Source: Bacteroidota bacterium | Lineage (GTDB): Bacteria; Bacteroidota; Rhodothermia; Rhodothermales; UBA10348 | Direction: 5' to 3' | Assembly: GCA_018623785.1 (NCBI GenBank) | Contig: JAAZVD010000004.1 | Coordinates: forward strand, 1-17,816 | Length of the DNA stretch: 17,816 nt | Shown: positions 1 through 7,692 of the stretch, piece after piece | How positions within the stretch are numbered: the first letter of the stretch is position 1 | Layout: every line of letters begins with the position of its first letter | The notes under the pieces: model-generated | The model's input: the letters and a program-made list of their open reading frames with translations, nothing else | What the model was told of the DNA's origin: nothing | Database searches by the model: none | Position numbers and translations under genes: made by a program

Positions 1-1
1 C

Positions 2-1123
2 CCGTATCCATTTGCCGATGAGAAATACGGCAATGCGCACGTCACCTTTCGAGGCGGCATGGAGCACCAGACGATCAGCAGCATGGGTAACATCGGTATG
101 GAACTGATTGCCCATGAGCTGGCACACCAATGGTTCGGCGATTCCCTGACGCCTGCCTCGTGGCAGGATCTGTGGCTCAACGAAGGATTTGCCACGCTGG
201 GTGAAATGCTGACCTTTGAAGCGGATACGACGTTCAGCGCCGTTCGTGACCTGCTTTTCGACATCTATTATGAACGCGCACGCGCGGCTACGGGTACGCT
301 CGTCTTGGCAGACACCTCGGATGCTTCGGACATGTTTGCTCACGGCCGGGTGTATGCCAAGGGATGGATGGTACTGCGTATGATCCGCTCCCGCATCGGT
401 GATGCACAGTTCAGGAGCCTGCTACGGGCATGGGCTGCCCACCCCGAGGCGCAGTACGGATCGGCCTCCACGCGTCAGTTCCAGGAGCTGCTCGAGCAGA
501 TAACGGGTATCGACTGGACCCGTTTTTTTGATCAATGGGTAACCCGCGGAACGGGTATACCACAGTTTCGGCTGGGCTGGGAAGACGTGTCTACGGCGTC
601 TTCGAACCGGATTCGTATGCACATTGCGCAGATACAGCAGCCTGAGACGTCCAATATCCCTGCCTTTTCCGTGCTTCTGCCCCTGTGGATACAAACCACG
701 GGGAGTACCTATCTCGTTCTCGCCGATGTAAGCGAACGAGAGGAGTATGTTGAAATGGCGCTCCCGGCGCAGCCCGTCGCCGTCTATCTTGATCCGGAGC
801 GGTGGATTCTGCGGGGCGAAACGACGCTTGTCACAGAGATGCAAGAACAGCCTGATCCCGGCCCGGGACTTTCGGTAGATGTAGCGCCGCATCCGGCCGA
901 TGGGATAATCCGTGCACGTATTCATGGCGCTGTACGTGCGGGTCGGTCGGTACATGCATCGCTCTATGATATGAGCGGCAGACGATGGTGGCAGTCCGAG
1001 TGGGTCATGACAGCAGAAGAAATGAATGTATCCATTCCACCGCCGGCCGCAGGCCGCTATCTTCTCCGCGTACACAGCGGCCGCGATGTGCATGAACAAG
1101 TGGTCATCGTGCGTTCCCGCTGA
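2..1123 (+). CDS. M1-family metallopeptidase with T9SS sorting domain (5' truncated)
   Basis: The frame is open from the window edge, so the true start lies upstream; 373 residues are visible. A GGMEH motif (like the GxMEN exopeptidase motif of M1 enzymes, at about 53-70) precedes HELAH at 113-127. A second zinc-ligand Glu lies in NEGFA (182-184), giving the HEXXH-x18-E signature of gluzincin M1 aminopeptidases. A downstream VYAKG segment fits the conserved catalytic Tyr region. The last 80 or so residues (from about 870) are a beta-rich domain with an APHPADG start, a LYDMSGR strand and a GRYLLRV strand, typical of T9SS type A sorting domains. The protein is therefore probably exported through the outer membrane and cut from, or anchored to, the cell surface as a peptide-degrading enzyme. 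Substrate preference cannot be told. The stop is TGA; the GNAT gene follows 29 bp later on the same strand. Confidence 0.9.
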   Translation, partial: PYPFADEKYGNAHVTFRGGMEHQTISSMGNIGMELIAHELAHQWFGDSLTPASWQDLWLNEGFATLGEMLTFEADTTFSAVRDLLFDIYYERARAATGTLVLADTSDASDMFAHGRVYAKGWMVLRMIRSRIGDAQFRSLLRAWAAHPEAQYGSASTRQFQELLEQITGIDWTRFFDQWVTRGTGIPQFRLGWEDVSTASSNRIRMHIAQIQQPETSNIPAFSVLLPLWIQTTGSTYLVLADVSEREEYVEMALPAQPVAVYLDPERWILRGETTLVTEMQEQPDPGPGLSVDVAPHPADGIIRARIHGAVRAGRSVHASLYDMSGRRWWQSEWVMTAEEMNVSIPPPAAGRYLLRVHSGRDVHEQVVIVRSR

Positions 1124-1152
1124 CCCCTGTTTAACCGTGCCACGTCCAGCCC

Positions 1153-1638
1153 ATGTCGTACTCTATCCGGATGGCCCGCCCTGCTGACGCCCCCGAACTG
1201 GCCCGACTGATCAACGCGTTAGCCGCCTACGAACGGCTCTCACATCAGTCCCACCCTGTTGTTGACGTCTTGGCCGAACAACTTCATCCGGATGCCCAGC
1301 CCCGTATCGAGGCCTTGGTCGCCGAGGAAGATGACACGGGTAAGTGTATCGGATTTGCCCTCTTCTTCCACAATTACTCGACCTTCCTCACCAATTTCGG
1401 CCTTTTCCTCGAAGATCTGTTCGTCGAACCAGAGCACCGAGGGGCGGGTGTTGGGTTTGCCCTCTTCAAGCGCTTGGCCACCATTGCCCGGGATCGGGGC
1501 TGCCAACGCTTCGAATGGAACGTGCTGGATTGGAATGAATCCGCAATCACGTTTTACGAAAGACTCGGCGCCTCCACACTCACCGAATGGGAAACCATGC
1601 GGCTGGAGCGCAACGCTATTGAGGCTTTGGCCGATTGA
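1153..1638 (+). CDS. GNAT N-acetyltransferase, diamine/spermidine acetyltransferase-like
   Basis: This is a 161-residue single-domain GNAT protein, the usual length for the family. The acetyl-CoA pyrophosphate loop is R96-GAGVG-101, following the beta-4 strand LEDLFVEPEHR. The segment NVLDWNESAITFYERLGA (about 123-140) closely follows the pattern of eukaryotic-type SSAT/thialysine acetyltransferases (LDWN, then the conserved Tyr of the FYERLG helix, Y135). It probably transfers acetyl from acetyl-CoA to a primary amine such as a polyamine or a lysine analogue; the substrate is inferred from resemblance only. It is cytoplasmic, with no signal peptide. The ATG is preceded by a C-rich leader without Shine-Dalgarno sequence. 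The gene converges on the minus-strand small membrane protein with 4 bp between the two stop codons. Confidence 0.88.
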   Translation: MSYSIRMARPADAPELARLINALAAYERLSHQSHPVVDVLAEQLHPDAQPRIEALVAEEDDTGKCIGFALFFHNYSTFLTNFGLFLEDLFVEPEHRGAGVGFALFKRLATIARDRGCQRFEWNVLDWNESAITFYERLGASTLTEWETMRLERNAIEALAD

Positions 1639-1642
1639 ACGG

Positions 1643-1960
1643 CTAGAAGGCGCCGGCTGGAACGATCCGGCCATCGCAAGTGATGCGCTCGCCCGGCCCG
1701 GGCTCGCGCGTCGGGGCATCGCCCGGCGAGAGCGCGGGATCACAGTCTTTGGGTACGTAGTGCGTGTGGTTGCCGTGTGGCACCTGGTAGTAGGGCCGAT
1801 CGTCGAATGTGCCCAGGGAATCGATGAAAACGACTACCAAAAACAATCCGATGATGAGCAACAGGTAAAAACGGGCCCGTTTTTTCATGGAACGCAGGGG
1901 CAGACTTCGGTACAAAAGGTCGGCAAGCTCCCGGCCGGGGGGTGCACGCCGTTTACCCAT
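1643..1960 (-). CDS. Small single-pass membrane protein with HxxHxH motif, function unknown
   Basis: I do not recognise the family. From the ATG at 1960 the protein has 105 residues; an internal ATG at 1888 would give 81. I prefer 1960 because the extra 24 residues (GRELADLLYRSLPLRS and flanks) look like a coding, possibly amphipathic, N-terminal segment, but this is uncertain. A short basic stretch (KKRAR) precedes one strongly hydrophobic helix (about residues 31-47). After it comes a Pro/Asp-rich tail with a dense motif, PYYQVPHGNHTHYVPKD, containing H62-x-x-H65-x-H67, and two cysteines (C73, C95). The basic N-terminal side suggests that the His-rich tail is extracytoplasmic. HxxHxH is reminiscent of zinc-binding histidine-triad proteins of streptococci, but nothing else resembles them. 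It stands alone on this strand, diverging from the TonB receptor gene. Confidence 0.72.
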   Translation of the reverse strand: MGKRRAPPGRELADLLYRSLPLRSMKKRARFYLLLIIGLFLVVVFIDSLGTFDDRPYYQVPHGNHTHYVPKDCDPALSPGDAPTREPGPGERITCDGRIVPAGAF

Positions 1961-2109
1961 GCCGGTGCCCGGTGTTCTCGTGCCTCCTGAATTATCGACC
2001 CGCTCCTGCTTGATTTCAGTACACTGTTGAATTCGGACTCTGCACGCAGCGTCCAACCGGCCGTCGGTTCTGCACTGTACCCTTCCCGCGCATTCATATC
2101 CGCATCACC
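1961..2109. other. Divergent intergenic region upstream of receptor module 1
   Basis: This 149-bp spacer separates the small membrane protein (minus) from the first TonB receptor gene (plus) and must contain at least the receptor promoter. I see no good match to the Bacteroidota TTTG / TAnnTTTG promoter pair on either strand, and no convincing inverted repeat. The sequence immediately before the receptor start is pyrimidine-rich with no Shine-Dalgarno motif. Confidence 0.4.
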
Positions 2110-4407
2110 GTGATGTTATTGCGGCCTCTCAGAAGGTATTTGTTGACGCTTCTCCTGTGCGCTTGCTTCTCGGCGGGCGGGCTGCAGGCGCAATCCCTGT
2201 ATGGCCGTATCCTCGACGCCGAGACACGCACGACGCTACCGGGTGCAACGGTTCTGATTTTGCAGGATGGGGTCCGGATTACGGGTCAGATTACGGATGG
2301 AAGCGGTGCATTCCGCTTTTCGCGCCTGCCTGCGGGTCGGTATGCATTGGAATCATCGTTCGTTGGGTACGAGGTGCGAAGGGATAGCGTTGAGGTGCCG
2401 GCCTCAGGTCCCCTCGAACTGACGCTGCATCCCGCCCGCACAATGCTCGAGGAAATTGTCGTGGCATCGCAGCGCGGCGACACCGACCGGTACGCTGCCG
2501 GACTCGAGGTAATCAAGCCGTCGGATCTGGCTCGCATTCCAATGCCGGATGTAACCTATGATCTGGCCGGATACCTGCTTACGCTGCCCGGGGTTGTTTC
2601 CACGGGAGATCGCGGGGGGCAGCTTTTTGTTCGTGGCGGTACACCTACCCAGAACCTGGTTCTCTTGGATGGCATGCGCATTTTCCAGCCCTTCCACGTA
2701 GTTGGTTTCTACAGCGCCTTCCCGGCCGATATCATTGCCACCACCGAGGTCTATGCCGGTGGCTTCAATGCCCGCTACGGGGGACGCATCTCATCAGTCG
2801 TCGATATTCGTACCCGAAATGGCAACAAGGAGCGGGTTACAGGCTCAGCCTCGGTCGCTCCATTCGTCAGTGGTGTTCGGCTCGAAGTGCCCCTGCGCAA
2901 AAACGAGGCATCGTTGGTTCTCTCGGCCCGGGAATCGATCATCGATCGGATTGCGCCCCAAGTGCTCGGCGAAGAGCTACCCTTCCGCTTCGGGGATCGG
3001 TTTGCCAAATTCCACGCCTTTCTTAATCAGACCTCCAGCGTGACGCTGACGGCCTTACGAACATCGGACACCGGCAATCTGAGCGCCGACCCGGGAGCCG
3101 ACACAGCCGAGGACCTCCGTCGTTCCACCTGGAAGAACGAAGCCTACGGTGGGCGTTATACCTATATCCCGGAGGAGGCAGCTGTCATGACCGAGCTGGC
3201 CGTTTACTACTCCTCCCTACAGAGCCGGTATCGACAAACGGCAGAGGAAGTACGACAGGCAGACGTTTCCGAGTTGTCCCTGAATATTGGTTTCACCTAT
3301 CTGCTGGGTCTCAATCAGATCAACTTCGGTCTTTTTGGAAACACCAATTTCTTTGATTTCAGTTTTGGACGGGGCCGGAGCCAGGTGAGTAGCGGTGTCA
3401 GTAGCGGCGGTGCCTTCATCGAAGGAAGATGGGTTGTAAGCGAATTCCTGCAGCTGGAGCCCGGGTTACGGGTCGAGGCATTTTCCCGAGGACTGCGGCG
3501 CACCATGGCTCCCCGGTTACGGGTACAGCTTTTGCCCGGCGGCACGGGTAGTCGGCATCGTCTGAGTCTTGCGTGGGGACGCTACCATCAGCAGATTGTG
3601 GGTCTCAATAATGAGCAGGATGTATCGGACGTGTTCACGGTCTGGACAGCCTCTCCGCGAGGAACCCCGGTGCCGACAGCTATCCACTACATTGCCGGTT
3701 GGCAGGTGCGTCCGTTGCCATGGCTGGAAGTTTCACTGGAGGCCTACAGAAAGAACCTCTCGAACCTGTCCTTCCCGGTCTTTTCAGACGAAGTGGGTGT
3801 GCTGGCCGAGTTTTCCCAGGTCAACGGCCGTGCGGAGGGGGTGGATATCAAGGCTGAAATAACGACTCGGCGGGTATACCTCGCTGCCACCTACGCGCGC
3901 TCACGCGTCGCCTACATTCGGCCTACCCAGCGCTCGAGAGCCATCTTCCTGGCCGGCACGGGGCAGTCCATCCTCTTACCCCGTCTCGTGTTCAATCCTC
4001 CCCACGACCGCCGGCACCAGGTGGGCGCAACCCTTCGCCTGACCGCCGGAGACTGGGCCTTCGGGTCCCGCTGGCAGTTCGGGTCGGGCCTTCCTTTTAC
4101 GCAGGTCAATGGGTATTACACTGGACTTGAAGTGAGTGAGCCCGGTGATACCGGCTTTCTATTTCAAGAGGGGTCAGCCCTCGTGTCGCGCGCACGGCCC
4201 TACGGCGGCCGCATGCCCACGTATCATAGGCTTGACGTATCGGTAGAGCACACCCGGGTTTTTGCCAAGGCGGACCTCACCCTGCAAGCCGGGATTGTCA
4301 ACGTCTACGATCGGGCCAATATTTTCGAGTACAACATCTTCTCCGGAAGCCGGGTCGACCAATTACCCTTGGTTCCTTCGTTGGGTGTAAGAGTGGATCT
4401 GAGATGA
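2110..4407 (+). CDS. TonB-dependent outer-membrane receptor, module 1
   Basis: 765 residues from GTG 2110 (ATG 2113 is equally possible). A signal peptide occupies about residues 1-27, with likely cleavage after LQA. Residues 28-112 form a carboxypeptidase D regulatory-like beta-sandwich (YGRILDAETRTTLPGATV). EEIVV at about 114-118 resembles a TonB box. The plug (about 140-240) contains LPGVVSTGDRGGQLFVRGG and QNLVLLDGM. The remainder is an outer-membrane beta-barrel that ends in alternating hydrophobic residues (LGVRVDLR). It should import a bound ligand using TonB/ExbBD energy; the ligand is unknown. No SusD-like gene is next to it, so it is not a classical SusCD polysaccharide system. Instead its TGA overlaps the ATG of a DUF4249-like lipoprotein gene by 4 bp, implying co-translation. 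It is paralogous to the receptor at 5380-7692, with the plug nearly identical. Confidence 0.93.
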   Translation: MMLLRPLRRYLLTLLLCACFSAGGLQAQSLYGRILDAETRTTLPGATVLILQDGVRITGQITDGSGAFRFSRLPAGRYALESSFVGYEVRRDSVEVPASGPLELTLHPARTMLEEIVVASQRGDTDRYAAGLEVIKPSDLARIPMPDVTYDLAGYLLTLPGVVSTGDRGGQLFVRGGTPTQNLVLLDGMRIFQPFHVVGFYSAFPADIIATTEVYAGGFNARYGGRISSVVDIRTRNGNKERVTGSASVAPFVSGVRLEVPLRKNEASLVLSARESIIDRIAPQVLGEELPFRFGDRFAKFHAFLNQTSSVTLTALRTSDTGNLSADPGADTAEDLRRSTWKNEAYGGRYTYIPEEAAVMTELAVYYSSLQSRYRQTAEEVRQADVSELSLNIGFTYLLGLNQINFGLFGNTNFFDFSFGRGRSQVSSGVSSGGAFIEGRWVVSEFLQLEPGLRVEAFSRGLRRTMAPRLRVQLLPGGTGSRHRLSLAWGRYHQQIVGLNNEQDVSDVFTVWTASPRGTPVPTAIHYIAGWQVRPLPWLEVSLEAYRKNLSNLSFPVFSDEVGVLAEFSQVNGRAEGVDIKAEITTRRVYLAATYARSRVAYIRPTQRSRAIFLAGTGQSILLPRLVFNPPHDRRHQVGATLRLTAGDWAFGSRWQFGSGLPFTQVNGYYTGLEVSEPGDTGFLFQEGSALVSRARPYGGRMPTYHRLDVSVEHTRVFAKADLTLQAGIVNVYDRANIFEYNIFSGSRVDQLPLVPSLGVRVDLR

Positions 4408-5252
4408 ATGCACCTCGCTGTATCATAGCCTCACTTGTCTGGGTACTGGCATGCGCTGGATGCGATAATGTGGTGGACCCGATTGCCAGTGATCGGAGTG
4501 GATCGGTGGCCATATACGGCGCTCTCGATATGCGAACGGAGCGTCAGCTGCTACGCCTTGAAGCGCTCCGATCGACGATCCAAGAAGCCGCGGGCAGTCT
4601 GGACGGGATTGCCGTGCGCAGTGTGGATGAGGGGACCGGTATCGCGCAGGACTGGGCGCTTCTGGATTCGACGGACCGTTTGGGTGCGCCCATCACGCTG
4701 TTTGAGGCGTTCTTTAACCCTCGTGAGAGTGCTACCTATCGCGTGGAGGTGCACCGCTCGGATTCTGTGCTTTCCTACGCCCGAACCACCATTCCCACCC
4801 GGCCAGTGTTGACGACAGGATCTGTAGTCGGCGACAGCTCGCAACTGGCACAGTCGATCTATTTAAGCGACGTCAATGGCATTCCTGAACGGGCGCAGGT
4901 AGCCTACACCGTAGTCGATTCAAGCCAGTCATCCCCGGTTACCATTCCTGTTGCCTATGGTCGTCTGGCCACCCGGCCGGTATCCGATCTCTCGTTCGAT
5001 GTCGTCTACGGGTCTGATCGTTTTGTCGTCATGACCCAGCTGGGAAAAGAGGTGGACGATGAGGGTGTACGTTTTCGAGGTTTGTCCCTGACGTTTGACC
5101 TGCCCAGTCCGGAGTGGAGCAACGCACAGACCGACAACGTAGCGGGAGGACTTGGGTTTTTTGGGGCTGTAGGCCGGTATTCCTACACCTGGACTCTGGA
5201 TGATGAGGTGGTAGCGGCCATGGGTTGGATCAATGAACAGTCGGCACAATGA
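4404..5252 (+). CDS. DUF4249-like lipoprotein, module 1
   Basis: 282 residues. The N-terminus is a lipoprotein-type signal (hydrophobic ASLVWVLACAGC, probable lipidated Cys20) followed by DNVVDP, matching the C-x-x-x-V-[DN]-P start of its paralogue at 7689-8660. The C-terminal segment NVAGGLGFFGAVGRYSYTW matches the paralogue's NVTGGFGFFGSVNQYTHEW and is like the conserved GG-x-G-x-FGA end of DUF4249 proteins, which commonly accompany TonB receptors in Bacteroidota. The family call is from memory of these patterns, not a search. It probably sits on the outer membrane and assists or caps the receptor; no biochemical role is established. The lipobox is weak at -3 (Cys17 where Leu is usual). The ATGA overlap with the receptor gene supports this start. 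Confidence 0.72.
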   Translation: MNAPRCIIASLVWVLACAGCDNVVDPIASDRSGSVAIYGALDMRTERQLLRLEALRSTIQEAAGSLDGIAVRSVDEGTGIAQDWALLDSTDRLGAPITLFEAFFNPRESATYRVEVHRSDSVLSYARTTIPTRPVLTTGSVVGDSSQLAQSIYLSDVNGIPERAQVAYTVVDSSQSSPVTIPVAYGRLATRPVSDLSFDVVYGSDRFVVMTQLGKEVDDEGVRFRGLSLTFDLPSPEWSNAQTDNVAGGLGFFGAVGRYSYTWTLDDEVVAAMGWINEQSAQ

Positions 5253-5266
5253 GTGGTCGGCACAAT
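5240..5266. repeat. 11-bp direct repeat across a stop codon
   Basis: GTCGGCACAAT occurs at 5240-5250 and again at 5256-5266 (period 16 bp). The first copy encodes the last residues of the module 1 lipoprotein up to the first base of its stop codon; the second lies just downstream. It looks like a small local duplication; no function is implied. Confidence 0.6.
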
Positions 5267-5300
5267 CAACGGGATGGAATGAAGGAGATGGAACGGGCGT

Positions 5301-5330
5301 CTTGTAAAACAAGGGCTGAAGGATTTGCCC
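5301..5330. other. Small inverted repeats between the receptor modules
   Basis: CTTGT-AAA-ACAAG (5301-5313) is a perfect 5-bp inverted repeat, followed by a GGGC/GCCC pair (5313-5316 and 5327-5330). Neither has a T-tract, so a terminator is not convincing. They are the only structure seen in the 127-bp gap between module 1 and module 2. TACCTTTT at 5364-5371 is one base off the Bacteroidota -7 consensus TAnnTTTG, but it lies only 9 bp from the GTG start and has no -33 partner. Confidence 0.25.
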
Positions 5331-5379
5331 TGACACTGGCTTCATTCTCTTTCCACCACGCCGTACCTTTTCGGCTCCT

Positions 5380-7692
5380 GTGATCCATACCCCTGTCTCC
5401 TTGCAATCGCACTTCCGCGTCCCGTCTCTGGTTCGCCTCCTCGTTCTGCTCCTTTTTCTTGCTGCCACGCCCGTCCTGGCGCAGAACGGAACCATTCGTG
5501 GTTTTGTAACCGATGCCGCTGATGGGCAGCCGCTGCCAGGCGTAAACGTCGTTTTGACCAATCCGGCGGGTGACCTCTTTGGCAACGCATCGGATACGGA
5601 TGGTTTCTACGCCATTTCCCGCGTCCCGGCGGGCAATTACACCCTTCGCGCCACGTTCATCGGGTTTGAGGACTTCGAGCGTCAGGTAACCGTGGTGGCC
5701 GGAGAAATCCAGACGGTCAGCATTGCCATGGCCATCGAGGAAACGGAACTGGGCGAAGTTGTTGTGGAAGGAGCCCGGGAAACAGCCGGTGCGGCCAACG
5801 TGACGGCTGGATTGCAAACCATCCGTCCTGCAGACATTTCGCTCGTACCGGCACCGGATATCTCGGCGGATCTGGTCAATTATTTGACCGCACTTCCCGG
5901 TGTTGTTTCCCAGGGAGACCGTGGTGGACAGCTTTTCATCCGTGGCGGAGAGCCGACGCAGAACCTGGTGCTTCTCGATGGCATGCAGATTTTCCAGCCT
6001 TTCCATGTAGTCGGATTCTTCTCTGCTTTCCCGTCCGACATCATTAATACGGCGGATGTATACGCCGGGGGTTACGGCGGCAAATTCGGTGGTCGCCTCT
6101 CCTCGGTTATCGATATCACGGCGCGTACGGGAAACAAGCGTCGTCCGGTCGGGGCCGTGACGGTAGCTCCTTTCGTGAGTTCCGTTCGGCTTGAGGGTCC
6201 CATTGTACCGGGTAAGGTTTCCTTTCTCGCCTCCTATCGCAAGTCCGTCATCGAGCAAGGGGCCGCCAAACTCATCGATGAGCCGCTGCCCTTCAAATTC
6301 GACGATGCCTTCCTGAAGCTCCATGCCAACCTGGGCAAAAGTGCGCAATGGTCGCTCTCAGGTATTCGCACGACGGACAACGGACGTCTTGGAATTAATC
6401 CGCTGAATGAGGATGCCGACGGCATTACGCAGGATGAGGTCAATTGGGAAAACCTGGCTGTCGGATCCCGTTTCATTTTCTTGCCCGCTACGCTTCCTGT
6501 CTTTGCCGAAATCGTGACCAGTTACTCCGAATTGGCCAATGAGTTTGGCCCGCCGGGTGCTGCTGAGCGCACGACCGAGGCCAGTATCTTCGCCTTTCAG
6601 GCTAACGTTACCCACTATATTGGTAACAACAATTTCAACTGGGGCATCTTCCTGAGTTCGTCGCAACTGGATGCAAATCTGGGTGGTCTCTTTCAGAATG
6701 TCCAGCTTCAGAAGGAGTTCATTACTGAAGTAGGAGCCTACCTCGAGCCGGAATTCAAGCCATCGGAGGGTCTCAACATCCAGCCTGGCGTCCGTCTGCA
6801 GTCCTTCCCTTCCAAGGGCGAGACGTTTATTGAGCCACGACTGCGCGTTGTCTGGAATGCGGGCATCCACCGTCTCTCTGCAGCAGCCGGTGTGTATCAT
6901 CAGGAGATCACGGGTCTCAATGACCGCCGCGATGCTGGGGACATATTCACTGCATGGACGGCAGCGCCATTCGGATCCATACCCGAAGCAAGGCACGTGA
7001 TTGCTGGGTATCGCATCGAGCCTACGCGTTGGGCTCGTCTCTCTGCCGAAGGATTCTACAAGGACCTGGCCAACCTCAACGTACCGGAGTGGACGGCCTT
7101 TCCGCGGTTCACGACCAACGTGCAGCTTGCCGACGGAACGGCGCGTGGTTTTGACCTGCGCATGGAGCTTGGCAGCTCCGAGAGGTTCCAGGCAACGGTC
7201 AGCTGGGGACGCTCCGAGGTGGAATACGAGACGACCGCCCGCGCGCTGCAGATCCTGACGGGAGAGGATGCGGTAGCCTACACGCCGCCTCATGACCGTA
7301 AGGATCAGCTCAATGTCATGGCCAACGTCAGCCTGAAGGGCTTCAATTTCTCGGCTCGTTGGCAGTTCGGTTCGGGTCTGCCGTTCAACGAATCGCTCGG
7401 ATTTGATCGCTACGTCCTTCTCGATTCGCTGGTGTCCGTTACAGAGGTTCCCGGCGAGGAGCGGGTGCTCTACGGACGCCCATACACGGGACGTCTGCCG
7501 ACCTATCACCGACTCGATATCTCGCTCGACCGTGAATTCCGCGTCGGCCCAACGACATTCCTGACGGTCCAGACGGGCATTCTGAATGCCTACGATCGCC
7601 GCAACCTGTTCTATCTCGACCTGTTCACCCTACGTCGCGTGGATCAGCTACCGCTCATTCCCACTGTGGGTCTGAAACTGGAGTACAAATGA
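5380..7692 (+). CDS. TonB-dependent outer-membrane receptor, module 2
   Basis: 770 residues from GTG 5380; a TTG at 5401 is an alternative. The signal peptide has the hydrophobic core LLVLLLFLAA and probable cleavage after VLA (residue 34). Residues 37-120 are the carboxypeptidase D regulatory-like domain (IRGFVTDAADGQPLPGVNV), GEVVV at 125-129 resembles a TonB box, and the plug is at about 150-252. Barrel landmarks shared with the 2110-4407 paralogue include PPHDR, RWQFGSGLPF, GR(M/L)PTYHRLD and a closing RVDQLPL. It is an energy-coupled outer-membrane importer of unknown substrate. The signal peptide and barrel have diverged more from module 1 than the plug has, suggesting related machinery with altered ligand contacts (inference). 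Its TGA overlaps the ATG of the next lipoprotein gene. Confidence 0.93.
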   Translation: MIHTPVSLQSHFRVPSLVRLLVLLLFLAATPVLAQNGTIRGFVTDAADGQPLPGVNVVLTNPAGDLFGNASDTDGFYAISRVPAGNYTLRATFIGFEDFERQVTVVAGEIQTVSIAMAIEETELGEVVVEGARETAGAANVTAGLQTIRPADISLVPAPDISADLVNYLTALPGVVSQGDRGGQLFIRGGEPTQNLVLLDGMQIFQPFHVVGFFSAFPSDIINTADVYAGGYGGKFGGRLSSVIDITARTGNKRRPVGAVTVAPFVSSVRLEGPIVPGKVSFLASYRKSVIEQGAAKLIDEPLPFKFDDAFLKLHANLGKSAQWSLSGIRTTDNGRLGINPLNEDADGITQDEVNWENLAVGSRFIFLPATLPVFAEIVTSYSELANEFGPPGAAERTTEASIFAFQANVTHYIGNNNFNWGIFLSSSQLDANLGGLFQNVQLQKEFITEVGAYLEPEFKPSEGLNIQPGVRLQSFPSKGETFIEPRLRVVWNAGIHRLSAAAGVYHQEITGLNDRRDAGDIFTAWTAAPFGSIPEARHVIAGYRIEPTRWARLSAEGFYKDLANLNVPEWTAFPRFTTNVQLADGTARGFDLRMELGSSERFQATVSWGRSEVEYETTARALQILTGEDAVAYTPPHDRKDQLNVMANVSLKGFNFSARWQFGSGLPFNESLGFDRYVLLDSLVSVTEVPGEERVLYGRPYTGRLPTYHRLDISLDREFRVGPTTFLTVQTGILNAYDRRNLFYLDLFTLRRVDQLPLIPTVGLKLEYK

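Noticed and set aside
422..1099. Long minus-strand open frame opposite the M1 peptidase
   Set aside because: It lies entirely antisense to a well-supported peptidase with active-site motifs; its translation is Arg/His/Cys-rich with no recognisable domain.
1259..1990. Plus-strand open frame overlapping the acetyltransferase and the small membrane protein
   Set aside because: It is out of frame with the GNAT gene and antisense to the small protein; its translation is Ser/Pro/Arg-rich and featureless.
5266..7509. Two long minus-strand open frames (360 and 383 codons) opposite TonB receptor 2
   Set aside because: They mirror the receptor coding sequence; translations are rich in Arg and lack domains. 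High GC with few antisense stops explains their length.
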